From an uncultured Bacteroidales bacterium (GTDB lineage: Bacteria; Bacteroidota; Bacteroidia; Bacteroidales; UBA932): a stretch of DNA of 51,673 nt. How positions within the stretch are numbered: the first letter of the stretch is position 1; every line of letters starts with the position of its first letter. Shown one piece after another: positions 24,999 through 33,759 of this stretch. The stretch covers positions 1 to 51,673 of the forward strand of contig CALVDO010000015.1 in assembly GCA_944326355.1 (NCBI GenBank), in the 5' to 3' direction. Below the pieces are notes generated by a model. The model was not told where the DNA came from, ran no database searches, and saw only the letters and a list, made by a program, of their open reading frames with translations. The translations under genes and the position numbers were made by a program.

Positions 24999-26669
24999 AT
25001 GGAAGAATTGAAGAATGAGACTGGCGAGGTCAGGAATCTCAACTTTCTCGAGGAGATCATAGAATCGGATCTCGCGTCAGGAAAATGTGAAAGCATTATG
25101 ACCAGGTTTCCTCCGGAGCCTAACGGTTATCTTCATATAGGACATGCAAAAAGCATCTGCCTCAATTTCGGGCTGGCGAAGAAATACGGAGGAAAGACAA
25201 ATCTCCGTTTCGACGACACCAATCCTGTCAAGGAGGACACCGAGTATGTGGACTCCATCAAGGAGGACATCAAATGGCTCGGCTTCGAATGGGAAAACGA
25301 ACGCTATGCCTCCGACTATTTCGACCAGCTCTATGAATGGGCCGAGGAGCTGATAAAGAAGGGCCTCGCGTATGTGGACGATCAGACGCAGGAGGAAATC
25401 CGTGCAGGACGCGGCACGGTTCAGACCCCGGGTGTCGAGAGCCCGTACAGGAACCGTTCAGTGGAGGAGAATCTGAGGCTGTTCAGAGAGATGCGCGACG
25501 GAAAGTATGCCGACGGTGAGAAGGTGCTCCGCGCAAAGATTGACATGGCGCATCCGAACATGCTTTTCCGTGACCCGCTGATGTACAGGATTATCCATGC
25601 CACGCATCACCGCACCGGGGACAAATGGTGCATCTATCCGATGTATGACTATGCCCACGGGCAGTGCGACAGCATAGAGCACATCACCCATTCCATCTGT
25701 ACGCTTGAGTTTGACGTGCACAGGCCGCTCTACGACTGGTTCATCGAGAAGCTTGGCATCTTCCCTTCACATCAGTACGAGTTCGCAAGGCTCAACCTCA
25801 CCTATACGGTAATGAGCAAGAGGAAACTTCTGGAACTGGTGAAGAACCATTATGTCAGCGGCTGGGACGATCCGCGCATGCCGACCATCTGCGGCATCAG
25901 GAGAAGGGGATATACTCCGGAAGCCGTGCGGATGTTCGCCGAGAAGGTCGGAGTGGCCAAGAGGGAGCAGCTCATCGACCTGCAGCTCATGGAGTGGTGC
26001 GTGCGTCAGGACCTGAACGAGCGTTCCAACAGGTATATGGTGGTGCAGGATCCTGTCAAGGTTACCATAACCAACTGGGAGCCGGGCAAGGCCGAGTGGT
26101 TCGAAGCTCCGCTGAATCCTGCCGATCCTGAGGGGCCTTCCCGCAAGGTGCCTTTCACCGGCGAGGTCTACATCGAGAGGACAGACTTCATGGAGGAACC
26201 GCCTAAGAAATATTTCCGTCTCAAGCCGGACGGTGAGGTCCGCCTCAAGTACACTTATATCGTGAAGTGTCAGGAGGTGGTCAAGGACGCAGAGGGCAAC
26301 ATCACAGAAATCCGCTGCACATACGACCCGACTTCAAAGCCTGGCGCAGGAGAGTGGCGTTCAGTCAAAGGCACGATACACTGGGTGTCGACTGCGCACG
26401 CCAGGGAGGTCGAGCTCCGTCTCTATGACAAGCTTTTCACCGAGCCTCAGATGAACTCGATTCCGGAAGGAAAGGACTACAAGGACTATCTCAATCCGGA
26501 CTCTCTTGTGGTGGCAAAGGGATATGCCGAACCTGCTCTTCTGGAGGACAACTCCGGCATCGCGGTGCAGTTTGAGAGAGTAGGATATTTCTTCAAGGAT
26601 CCGGACAGCGCTCCGGAGCATTTCGTCTTCAACAAGACTACGGCTCTGAAGGACTCGTTCAAATTCTGA
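24999..26669 (+). CDS. glnS: Glutaminyl-tRNA synthetase
   Basis: Charges tRNA(Gln) with glutamine, a direct route that makes the GatCAB route unnecessary for Gln. The 556-residue product has the class I HIGH block in PPEPNGYLHIGHAKSI (HIGH at 46-49), FDDTNPVKED, and the KMSKS-equivalent VMSKR at 271-275. The C-terminal anticodon-binding beta-barrels are also present (VYIERTDFMEEPPKKYFRLK). ATG 24999 is chosen because the family N-terminus is short. The frame continues upstream to 24804 only by chance, across the intergenic region shared with yicC. Confidence 0.96.
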   Translation: MEELKNETGEVRNLNFLEEIIESDLASGKCESIMTRFPPEPNGYLHIGHAKSICLNFGLAKKYGGKTNLRFDDTNPVKEDTEYVDSIKEDIKWLGFEWENERYASDYFDQLYEWAEELIKKGLAYVDDQTQEEIRAGRGTVQTPGVESPYRNRSVEENLRLFREMRDGKYADGEKVLRAKIDMAHPNMLFRDPLMYRIIHATHHRTGDKWCIYPMYDYAHGQCDSIEHITHSICTLEFDVHRPLYDWFIEKLGIFPSHQYEFARLNLTYTVMSKRKLLELVKNHYVSGWDDPRMPTICGIRRRGYTPEAVRMFAEKVGVAKREQLIDLQLMEWCVRQDLNERSNRYMVVQDPVKVTITNWEPGKAEWFEAPLNPADPEGPSRKVPFTGEVYIERTDFMEEPPKKYFRLKPDGEVRLKYTYIVKCQEVVKDAEGNITEIRCTYDPTSKPGAGEWRSVKGTIHWVSTAHAREVELRLYDKLFTEPQMNSIPEGKDYKDYLNPDSLVVAKGYAEPALLEDNSGIAVQFERVGYFFKDPDSAPEHFVFNKTTALKDSFKF

Positions 26670-26716
26670 TGAGGAATGAATTTTCAAGTAGGAATCCGAC
26701 TCTGAAGAAGGAATGG

Positions 26717-26751
26717 AAAGGTGCCCCGACTATGCGTCCGGAGCACCTTTT
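26717..26751 (+). terminator. Intrinsic terminator after glnS
   Basis: AAAGGTGC (26717-26724) pairs with GCACCTTT (26743-26750) and is followed by T residues. The loop holds an additional GC-rich pairing. About 50 bases past the glnS stop. Confidence 0.7.
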
Positions 26752-26828
26752 CCTTATCTGCCGTCCTGCCGGCGACGGCCGTTTCGGAAGAGGATTCGGG
26801 CGGTGGATGCGTGAGCGGCCGGATGGCA

Positions 26829-26870
26829 GAGGACGCAGAGGATGCAGAGGATGCAGAGGATGCAGAGGCA
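26829..26870 (+). repeat. 9-base tandem repeat
   Basis: Four units of GAGGATGCA (the first reads GAGGACGCA) plus a partial fifth lie between the glnS terminator and the hydrolase gene. They are probably slippage-prone. No gene can be supported in this spacer. Confidence 0.8.
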
Positions 26871-26918
26871 TGATCCCCCGATGATATAAGAAAAATGCCT
26901 TCTAACAAAAATGTTATA

Positions 26919-27560
26919 ATGGATAACAAAATTGTTTTATATATTCATGGAATGGGAGGTGGAGGCGACAGCCGCATTCCGTCGATTCTCCGGGAACATA
27001 TCGGGCCGGGAGTGTCGGTCATCGTCCGGACATACAGTTTCGACCCCGAGATCGCGTGGGGTCAGATCTCCTCATGGGTCGATGAGCTCCGTCCGGCTCT
27101 GGTGGTGGGGGAGTCTCTCGGCTCTCTCAACGCGATACGGATAAAGGGTGTGCCTCATGTCCTCGTGTCTCCATCCCTGAATGCCCCTCTGTATCTCGGC
27201 TACCTCGCCTTTCTCGCCCTCATCCCGGGAGTGACATGGCTTTTCGACAGGATATACAGGCCGAAGGAAGGGGACAGACAGCGGCTTCATTTCACTTTCT
27301 CCACACTAAGAAAGTATCGTGCGCTCAGGCGTGCCGCCCTTGCCAATTCCCCTTCGTCCGGAAGCGGGGATTCCTTCTTCGCCTTTTTCGGGACCCGTGA
27401 CCACTACAGGCGCAGCGGCATCGTCAGCATACGCACATGGCGCAGACATTTCGGCGGCGAGGACACTTACCGAGTCTACGACGGGACTCATTTCATGGAG
27501 GAGGAATACGTTATTTCGCTCCTGATGCCGAAAATCCGCTCGCTGCTTTCAGAGCCTTGA
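26919..27560 (+). CDS. Alpha/beta hydrolase (YqiA/UPF0227-like)
   Basis: The 213-residue product has VLYIHGMGGGGDS at the N-terminus (oxyanion region), the nucleophile elbow GESLG with Ser66 at 64-68, and a C-terminal YDGTHFMEEEY that supplies the catalytic His. An acidic residue in FFAFFGTRDHY fits the third triad position. This is the compact esterase form resembling E. coli YqiA. ATG 26919 sits just before the conserved core; an in-frame ATG at 26895 is a possible start. Substrate unknown. It stands alone, 185 bases before the next gene. Confidence 0.8.
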   Translation: MDNKIVLYIHGMGGGGDSRIPSILREHIGPGVSVIVRTYSFDPEIAWGQISSWVDELRPALVVGESLGSLNAIRIKGVPHVLVSPSLNAPLYLGYLAFLALIPGVTWLFDRIYRPKEGDRQRLHFTFSTLRKYRALRRAALANSPSSGSGDSFFAFFGTRDHYRRSGIVSIRTWRRHFGGEDTYRVYDGTHFMEEEYVISLLMPKIRSLLSEP

Positions 27561-27563
27561 GCG

Positions 27564-27620
27564 GATTCGACACCGAGGTGCAACATATAGTTGTAGATTC
27601 TGCACCGAAGTGCAATATCT
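27564..27620 (+). repeat. Imperfect 25-base direct repeat, each copy with a small palindrome
   Basis: Copies at 27564-27588 and 27596-27620 (period 32) differ at a few positions. Each centres on a short self-complementary stretch (CACCGAGGTG and GCACCGAAGTGC). They lie just after the hydrolase stop in the spacer before the M20 gene. Role unknown; operator or hairpin element possible. Confidence 0.5.
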
Positions 27621-27745
27621 GTTGCCGGTGATGCGGTAATTCCGCATATTTTCCCTAAATTGCGACTTGTGCCGACGGCCGGAAGCCTGCTACCCGATGC
27701 GGCTTCGGAATCCGGAGGCTGAATCGACAAAACAACCTTATATTT

Positions 27746-29098
27746 ATGAGAGATTATATCGAGAAGAACAGGGAGAGATTTCTTGACGAGCTCTTTTCCC
27801 TGCTGCGGATTCCGTCGGTGAGTTCACTTGAGAGCCATCGGCCGGACATGAGGAGATGTGCGGACAGGCTTGTGGAGCTTCTTCTGGAAGCTGGGGCGGA
27901 CAGGGCCGAGGTATGCCCGACTGAAGGGCATCCGGTGGTCTATGCGGAGAAGATGGTGTCGGAAGACATGCCTACCGTGCTGGTCTATGGCCATTACGAT
28001 GTGCAGCCTGTAGACCCGTTGGAGTTGTGGAAGTCCGATCCGTTTGAGCCAGAGATAAGGGAAGGAGCGATCTACGCAAGGGGAGCGAATGACGACAAGG
28101 GACAGCTGTTCATGCACCTCAAGGCATTTGAGTACATGGTTCGGGAGAAGGGTCTTCGCCACAACGTGAAATTCATTTTTGAGGGAGAGGAGGAGATAGG
28201 GAGCCCGTCTCTCGCGAAATGGGCGGCTGACCACAGGGAGATGCTTGCAGCCGATGTGATTCTGGTTTCGGACACGACGATGATTTCAGAGTCGGTGCCG
28301 TCCATCAACTGCGGAATGCGCGGCCTCGCCTATGTTGAGGTGAAGGTGACCGGGCCGGACAAGGACCTCCATTCCGGACATTACGGAGGAGCGGTGGCTA
28401 ATCCTGTCAATGTCCTGTGCGACATGATCTCATCTCTGATCGACAGCGACGGACGCATCACCGTAAAGGGTTTCTACGACGACGTGGTCGAGCTTTCCGC
28501 CGAGGACAGGGCCATGCTGGCCAGAGCTCCGTTCGATCTTGAGGAATACAAGAAGTTCCTTGACATTAAGGAGGTGAAGGGAGAGAAGGGATATTCCACT
28601 CTCGAGCGCACCGGCATCCGGCCTTGTCTCGACGTGAACGGCATCTGGGGCGGCTACACAGGCGAGGGAGCCAAGACGGTCCTCCCGTCTGAGGCTCATG
28701 CGAAGATATCGATGAGGCTTGTGCCGAACCAGGACAGCGAGAAGATTACGGAACTCTTTGCCGAGCACTTCAAGTCGATAGCTCCGGACTATGTAAGAGT
28801 GGAGGTCACTCCATGCCACGGAGGAAACGGCTTCCTGATACCTATTTCCTCGCCAGCCTATCAGGCGGCATCCAAGGCGATGACTGATGTCTACGGAGTC
28901 GAGCCTGTTCCGAGCAGAGGCGGCGGAAGCATTCCGATACTTGCCGACCTGCAGAGGATTCTCTGCGCCGATCCGCTTCTGATGGGCTTCGGCCTTGAGC
29001 GTGACACCATCCATTCTCCAAACGAGAGCTATCTTCTCAGCCAGCTCTTCAGAGGTATGGAGGCGATTTCTCTTTTCTACGGCTATTACCATAAATGA
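27746..29098 (+). CDS. M20 family dipeptidase
   Basis: Zinc-dependent hydrolysis of small peptides in the cytoplasm. The 450-residue product matches the M20A dipeptidase layout: YGHYDVQPVDP with metal ligand His83 and Asp85, RGANDDKGQ at 112-120 (bridging Asp), FEGEEEIGS with the catalytic Glu near 147-148, the inserted lid/dimerisation domain (DKDLHSGHYGGAVANPVNVL), and the C-terminal REGGSIP-equivalent RGGGSIPI. All metal ligands are visible. pyrF starts eight bases later, so the two are probably cotranscribed. Confidence 0.93.
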   Translation: MRDYIEKNRERFLDELFSLLRIPSVSSLESHRPDMRRCADRLVELLLEAGADRAEVCPTEGHPVVYAEKMVSEDMPTVLVYGHYDVQPVDPLELWKSDPFEPEIREGAIYARGANDDKGQLFMHLKAFEYMVREKGLRHNVKFIFEGEEEIGSPSLAKWAADHREMLAADVILVSDTTMISESVPSINCGMRGLAYVEVKVTGPDKDLHSGHYGGAVANPVNVLCDMISSLIDSDGRITVKGFYDDVVELSAEDRAMLARAPFDLEEYKKFLDIKEVKGEKGYSTLERTGIRPCLDVNGIWGGYTGEGAKTVLPSEAHAKISMRLVPNQDSEKITELFAEHFKSIAPDYVRVEVTPCHGGNGFLIPISSPAYQAASKAMTDVYGVEPVPSRGGGSIPILADLQRILCADPLLMGFGLERDTIHSPNESYLLSQLFRGMEAISLFYGYYHK

Positions 29099-29106
29099 CA
29101 CGATAT

Positions 29107-29955
29107 ATGAACAGGGAAGATTTGTACAGACAGATACGGGCGAAAAAAAGCATGCTCTGCGTCGGGCTGGACGTGGATTTCAAGAAGATGCCGGAATGCG
29201 TCAGGGTTCTTGCCGAGAGCGGGGAGCTCATGTTCAAGGGAATGGAGTTCCGGGGCACGGCGAGGTCCATCGTCGAGTTCAACAAGGCGATAATCGACGC
29301 CACGGCTCCGCATTGCGTGGCCTACAAGCCGAATCTGGCTTTCTATGAATGCTATGGAGTGGAAGGGATGAGGGCTCTGGAAGCCACTGTGGACTATGTG
29401 AAGAGCAGGTATCCGGACATATTCCTCATCGCCGACGCAAAGAGGGGAGACATAGGGAACACGGCAAAGATGTATGCCAAGGCCTTTTTCGAGACCATGG
29501 ACTTTGACGCCGTCACTGTAGCCCCGTACATGGGTGCCGACAGCGTGACGCCGTTCCTCGGATATCCGGGGAAATGGGCGATTGTCCTCGCCTTGACCTC
29601 AAACCCTTCCGCAGCGCAGTTCCAGATGGCCGTCAAAGACGGAAAGCCTCTGTATCAGGCGGTGATGGAGGAGATGATGGCTATCTCCACTCCGGACAAC
29701 ATGATGTTCGTGGTGGGGGCGACCAAGGCCGACAAGCTCGCCGAGATCAGGACGTTCTGCCCGGACAACTTCCTCCTCGTGCCGGGAGTCGGCGCTCAGG
29801 GAGGATCTGCCGAGGAAGTGATGAAGTATGGTGCCAATGATATGGGCGGCCTGCTGATCAACTCGTCAAGGGGCATTCTCTACGCCTCTTCGGCGGATGA
29901 TTTCGCAGAGGCGGCCGCTCAGAAGGCCGCCGCTACGGCTCCATACATGGCTTAG
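29107..29955 (+). CDS. pyrF: Orotidine 5'-phosphate decarboxylase, type 2
   Basis: Converts OMP to UMP, the last step of pyrimidine synthesis. The 282-residue product is of the long type 2 class, with LCVGLDVDFKKMP near the N-terminus, the catalytic Lys/Asp block ADAKRGDIGNTAKMY and the phosphate-binding VPGVGAQGG. Start at ATG 29107 gives the normal MNREDLY N-terminus; an ATG at 29095 overlapping the preceding stop is also in frame. It is convergent with sdaA, with seven bases between. Confidence 0.95.
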   Translation: MNREDLYRQIRAKKSMLCVGLDVDFKKMPECVRVLAESGELMFKGMEFRGTARSIVEFNKAIIDATAPHCVAYKPNLAFYECYGVEGMRALEATVDYVKSRYPDIFLIADAKRGDIGNTAKMYAKAFFETMDFDAVTVAPYMGADSVTPFLGYPGKWAIVLALTSNPSAAQFQMAVKDGKPLYQAVMEEMMAISTPDNMMFVVGATKADKLAEIRTFCPDNFLLVPGVGAQGGSAEEVMKYGANDMGGLLINSSRGILYASSADDFAEAAAQKAAATAPYMA

Positions 29956-29962
29956 TTCGGGA

Positions 29963-31213
29963 TTAATCCGGAAGTTCGATACGGTTGAGCAGATTGAATT
30001 CATCGAAGTCATGCTGCTCGACCTCTGCCGCAAGACCTCCTTCTCCTGTCTCCTTGTACAGCGAAGGGAGGTCTTTTCCCGTTCGCTTCATCACTCTGAC
30101 CACCTGATCGAAGGACACCCTGTGGAGACCGTCGGTGTAGGAGGCGTAGATGTTGGCGTCCAGTGCTCTGGCGGCTGCGTAGGCATTTCTTTCTATACAC
30201 GGGATCTGCACAAGGCCGCAGACGGGATCACAGGTCATTCCGAGATGGTGCTCGAGTCCCATCTCCGCAGAATATTCGATCTGCGCCGGGCTTCCTCCCA
30301 TCAGCTGGTTGGCTGCCGCCGCTGTCATCGCACAGGCGACGCCGACCTCTCCCTGACAGCCCACCTCCGCTCCGGAGATGGAGGCGTTGCATTTGACCAC
30401 ATTGCCGACGAGCCCGGCGGTGGCGAGGGAGCGGATTATCCTTTTCTCGCTGTAGCCGTACACTTTGCGCAGATGATAAAGCACCGCAGGCAGCACTCCG
30501 CACGAGCCGCATGTCGGGGCGGTAACTATCGTGCCTCCTGAGGCGTTCTCCTCGCTGACGGCGAGGGCGTATGCGAATATCAGTCCGCGTGTCCTGAGCA
30601 CGTCCTTGTAGCCTTCGGCGCGTATGAAGTAGCTGGCGGCCTTTCTGCGCAGGTGCAGCGGCCCGGGCAGTACCCCTTCCTTGTCGAGTCCTCTTTCTAT
30701 GGCCTCGCACATCACTTTCCACACCTCTTCAAGATAGTCCCAGATGTCCTCCTCCTCGTGCTCCTGCACATATTCCCAGTAAGAGCGGCTGTTGCGGTTG
30801 CACCAGTTCAGGAGTTCTGTCATGCTGTCCAGCGGATAGATCTCCGGAGAATTGTCAACCGGCAGCTGATCGCAGGTGATCGTGCCTCCTCCGACGCTGT
30901 AGAATGTCCATTCGTCGAGTCGTTCTCCATTTTCCCCCGCTATGGCGATCGTCATTCCGTTGGGGTGTTTCGGGAGAAAGATCTTCGGCTGCCACTCAAT
31001 CTCAACCTCTCCGGCCGGTGAGAGGATGTCGGTGATTGCGACGTCGGTGAGATGCCCCTTGCCTGTTGCCGCGAGTGATCCGTAGAGGGTCACATGGAAG
31101 CGTCTCGCGTCCTTATGGTGCTCGAGATATGTTCTTGCTGCCTTTTCAGGCCCCATCGTGTGGCTGCTGGACGGCCCTTTGCCGATTTTGTATATGTCCC
31201 TTATTGATTTCAT
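29963..31213 (-). CDS. sdaA: L-serine ammonia-lyase (iron-sulfur type)
   Basis: Deaminates L-serine to pyruvate with a [4Fe-4S] cluster. The 416-residue product from ATG 31213 starts MKSIRDIYKIGKGPSSSHTM, the conserved N-terminus with the SSSHT substrate loop. It is a single-chain enzyme with the beta domain (TLYGSLAATGKGHLTDVAI) fused to the alpha domain. The Cys residues expected to hold the cluster are in APTCGSCGVLPA, NASISGAEVGCQGEVGVAC and DPVCGLVQIPCIERNA. The longer frame to 31285 precedes the promoter and is not used. Confidence 0.94.
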   Translation of the reverse strand: MKSIRDIYKIGKGPSSSHTMGPEKAARTYLEHHKDARRFHVTLYGSLAATGKGHLTDVAITDILSPAGEVEIEWQPKIFLPKHPNGMTIAIAGENGERLDEWTFYSVGGGTITCDQLPVDNSPEIYPLDSMTELLNWCNRNSRSYWEYVQEHEEEDIWDYLEEVWKVMCEAIERGLDKEGVLPGPLHLRRKAASYFIRAEGYKDVLRTRGLIFAYALAVSEENASGGTIVTAPTCGSCGVLPAVLYHLRKVYGYSEKRIIRSLATAGLVGNVVKCNASISGAEVGCQGEVGVACAMTAAAANQLMGGSPAQIEYSAEMGLEHHLGMTCDPVCGLVQIPCIERNAYAAARALDANIYASYTDGLHRVSFDQVVRVMKRTGKDLPSLYKETGEGGLAAEVEQHDFDEFNLLNRIELPD

Positions 31214-31272
31214 GTCTCTTGCCTGTCTTGCGCTTTTTCGTCTGCCGCTTATGTCCCGGTCTGTCCGGGGCG

Positions 31273-31301
31273 CGAATTTACGCAAAATTCCGGATTTTCA
31301 A
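31273..31301 (-). promoter_or_regulatory. Promoter for sdaA (TTG, 18 bases, TAAATTCG)
   Basis: On the minus strand TTG (31299-31301) precedes TAAATTCG (31273-31280) by 18 bases. The -7 box carries the TTCG variant also seen before the DPP gene. The -33 box lies at the 3' end of the MATE gene. Predicted leader about 55 bases. Confidence 0.5.
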
Positions 31302-32650
31302 CTCCCTTTTCGCAGCGTCAGCCAGCGCATTGCTCCGGCAAGGTCGGCGACGAACCAGCCGATCGGGATTGACCACCATATCCAGTCAAGCCCGGAGGCA
31401 GGAGCGAGGGAGTAGGAGATGGCTACGCGCAGGCCGAGGGATATGATTGTGAGCACGAGGGAGAATCCCGGCCTGCCTATCGCCCTGAAGAGACCGTATA
31501 GCAGGAAAAGCCATGCGATCCCGATATAGAAGCCGCCTTCGATGCGCAGGTATCTCGCGCCGATGGATATGACTTCGGGCTCATTGCCGACGAAAAGCCT
31601 CATCATCGCGGGAGCGAAAAGGAACGTGACGGCAGACACGGCTATGGAGAAAGCCGATGCACAGAGTAAGGCGCTCTTGAGACCTTTTCTTATCCTGTCT
31701 GTCTTTCCGGCGCCGTGATTCTGTGCGATGAAGGTAGAGAATGCGTTGCCGAAGTCCTGCACGGGCATGTAGGCGAAGGAGTCGATCTTCACCGCAGTGG
31801 CAAATGCGGCCATGACGGCTGTTCCGAAGCTGTTGACGAGCCCCTGCACCATCAGGATGCCGAAATTCATTACAGACTGCTGGGCGCATGTAAGGAATGA
31901 GTAGCCAGTGATGAGCTTAAGCCGCTGTCTCTCTATCCGCGTCTCCTCTTTCCTGATTCTCAGTCCGGGGTATTTTCTCCAGACATACCAGGCGAGCGAG
32001 ACGGCCGAGAATGTCTGGGATATCACTGTCGCGAGGGCTGCGCCTTCCGTCCCCATTCCGAGTCCCGGAATGAGCAGGAGGTCCAGAGCTATGTTCATCC
32101 CGGCCGCAATTCCGAGAAACCACAGCGGGGTCAGCGAGTTGCCGATGGATCTGAGCAGGAAGGCCAGAAAGTTGTATATGAAGGTCATCGGAATCCCCGC
32201 GCTGGTAATCGCGAGGTAGATCCTCATGTCCGGAGTCACTTCGTCGGGCACGTTCATCAGGCGGATGACCGGATTGAGAAAGATGAAGATGAGGGCGGTG
32301 ATGAGCATCGTGACGGCTCCGGTCATGACGAAAGATGTAAAAGCGCATTGCCTCAGTCCGGATCTGTCGCCCGCTCCGAATCTCATTGAGAAAAGCACCC
32401 CGCTTCCCATGCAGAGTCCTATGACAACCGAGAGCAGAAAGCTCATCAGCGCATATGAGCTGCCGACGGCGGCAAGAGCCTCCGGGCCGACGAATCGTCC
32501 GACGATGACCGTGTCGGCTATGTTGTAGCACTGCTGAAGCAGATTGCCGACCGTCATCGGGAGGGCGAACATGAGCATCGGACCGGTGATGCCGCCCCGC
32601 GTGAGGTCTGTCGACCTGCCTTTGAACAGTCTTGTAGCCGCTCCCGTCAT
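31298..32650 (-). CDS. MATE-family multidrug/Na+ antiporter
   Basis: The 450-residue inner membrane protein has about 12 hydrophobic segments in two similar halves. It starts with a basic lead and LTRGGITGPMLMFALPMTVG, and carries the family's NIADTVIVGRFVGPEALAAVG. The second-half equivalent contains SFAYMPVQDFGNAFSTFIAQN. These place it in the DinF/NorM-like MATE group. The start overlaps the stop of the oxidoreductase gene by four bases (ATGA), so it belongs to the DPP-oxidoreductase-MATE operon. Substrate unknown. Confidence 0.92.
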   Translation of the reverse strand: MTGAATRLFKGRSTDLTRGGITGPMLMFALPMTVGNLLQQCYNIADTVIVGRFVGPEALAAVGSSYALMSFLLSVVIGLCMGSGVLFSMRFGAGDRSGLRQCAFTSFVMTGAVTMLITALIFIFLNPVIRLMNVPDEVTPDMRIYLAITSAGIPMTFIYNFLAFLLRSIGNSLTPLWFLGIAAGMNIALDLLLIPGLGMGTEGAALATVISQTFSAVSLAWYVWRKYPGLRIRKEETRIERQRLKLITGYSFLTCAQQSVMNFGILMVQGLVNSFGTAVMAAFATAVKIDSFAYMPVQDFGNAFSTFIAQNHGAGKTDRIRKGLKSALLCASAFSIAVSAVTFLFAPAMMRLFVGNEPEVISIGARYLRIEGGFYIGIAWLFLLYGLFRAIGRPGFSLVLTIISLGLRVAISYSLAPASGLDWIWWSIPIGWFVADLAGAMRWLTLRKGS

Positions 32651-33723
32651 TCCGTTTCTCCCCGGAACGATGCTTCTGCGCCGGAGAATGTCATGTCTTC
32701 ACCCGGAAATGACACTCCCCATTCCTGCCGGAGACCGTCCATTGTCTTCATGACCCTCAGCGACTCCGAATGCGGCATGCAGTCCGGCTCGACCTTCCCG
32801 GCGGCGATCGCGTCTATGCAGGCGCGGACCTGATATTCAAATCCGGTAATCTGCTCCGGAGCGTGCAGGGTCTCTTCAGGCACATGTGCGCTGGAGTAGA
32901 TTTCCGCTTTGAGCGGATTGTTGACATTGTCGAGGACGATGTAGCCGCCGTCTCCTCGTATGATGGCCCGCCTGTCGCTTGCGCAGAGGACAGAAGCCGA
33001 AAGCGACGCCATCTTCCCGTCAGGCCATTTCATGCCTATGCTTTCCTGAAGATCCACACCGCTCTCCGACAAGGCGCATGTCGAGACGATTTCCGAAAAG
33101 TCGTCACCGAACATCATAAGCGCGAAGTTTATCAGATAGACTCCGAGGTCAAGCAGAGCCCCGCCCCCGAGCTCGGGACGATGGACTCTCTCCTTGTAGA
33201 GCACCGGATAGCTCAGGTCGGCTGTAATCGAGCGCACATGTCCGATGCGCCCGCAGTCTATGAGGTCTCTGACCGTCCTCGAGAACGGCAGATATCTGCT
33301 CCAGATGGCTTCGGCGAGAAAGACTCCCTTCTCCTCGGAAATCCTTATGGCTTCCGCGGCTTCCCTGGCGTTGAGCATGAAGGATTTTTCGCAGAGCACG
33401 GCCCTGCCATGCTCCAGGCAGGCTTTCACGTGCGGGAAATGGAGGCTGTGCGGGGTGGCTACATAAATCAGATCCAGAGAGTCGTCATCCGTCATTTCCT
33501 CATAGGAGCCGTAGGCTTTCGTGATTCCGTTCTTCTCCGCAAATTCCCGGGCGCGATCAGGACAGCGCGACGCTATTCCGTAAGCCTGCACGCCGTCCAT
33601 CTGTCTGAGCGTCATGGCCATCTTTCCTGCTATGCGTCCCGCTCCGAGGATTCCTACCCTGAATGGACCGGCGGAGCATCCGGTCCCGGGCCGTAAAGTC
33701 GTTGTCATCCTGTTCTTCATCAA
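32647..33723 (-). CDS. Gfo/Idh/MocA-family oxidoreductase
   Basis: NAD(P)-dependent dehydrogenase acting on a sugar or polyol-like compound in the cytoplasm. The 358-residue product has the Rossmann motif GAGRIA at 27-32, the YVATPHSLHFPHV segment, and CEKSFMLN at 111-118, in which the usual EKP is EKS. The C-terminal alpha/beta domain includes GGGALLDLGVYLINF, with the family's G-x-x-x-D-x-G-x-H/Y motif. An in-frame ATG at 33708 (MTTTL) is an alternative start. It follows the peptidase gene by 36 bases and overlaps the MATE gene, but the three have no obvious shared pathway. Confidence 0.9.
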   Translation of the reverse strand: MMKNRMTTTLRPGTGCSAGPFRVGILGAGRIAGKMAMTLRQMDGVQAYGIASRCPDRAREFAEKNGITKAYGSYEEMTDDDSLDLIYVATPHSLHFPHVKACLEHGRAVLCEKSFMLNAREAAEAIRISEEKGVFLAEAIWSRYLPFSRTVRDLIDCGRIGHVRSITADLSYPVLYKERVHRPELGGGALLDLGVYLINFALMMFGDDFSEIVSTCALSESGVDLQESIGMKWPDGKMASLSASVLCASDRRAIIRGDGGYIVLDNVNNPLKAEIYSSAHVPEETLHAPEQITGFEYQVRACIDAIAAGKVEPDCMPHSESLRVMKTMDGLRQEWGVSFPGEDMTFSGAEASFRGETE

Positions 33724-33759
33724 TCAGTCAGATTCGGCGGCCGTCAGTCCGCACCGTTC

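Noticed and set aside
26732..26884. Small frame through the 9-base repeat encoding Gly-Cys-Arg triplets
   Set aside because: It runs through the terminator and repeat of an intergenic spacer, has no homology or ribosome site, and the triplets follow simply from the 9-base unit.
32770..33696. 308-codon plus-strand frame opposite the Gfo/Idh/MocA gene
   Set aside because: The minus strand carries an unambiguous oxidoreductase; the plus frame has no signal, domain or promoter.
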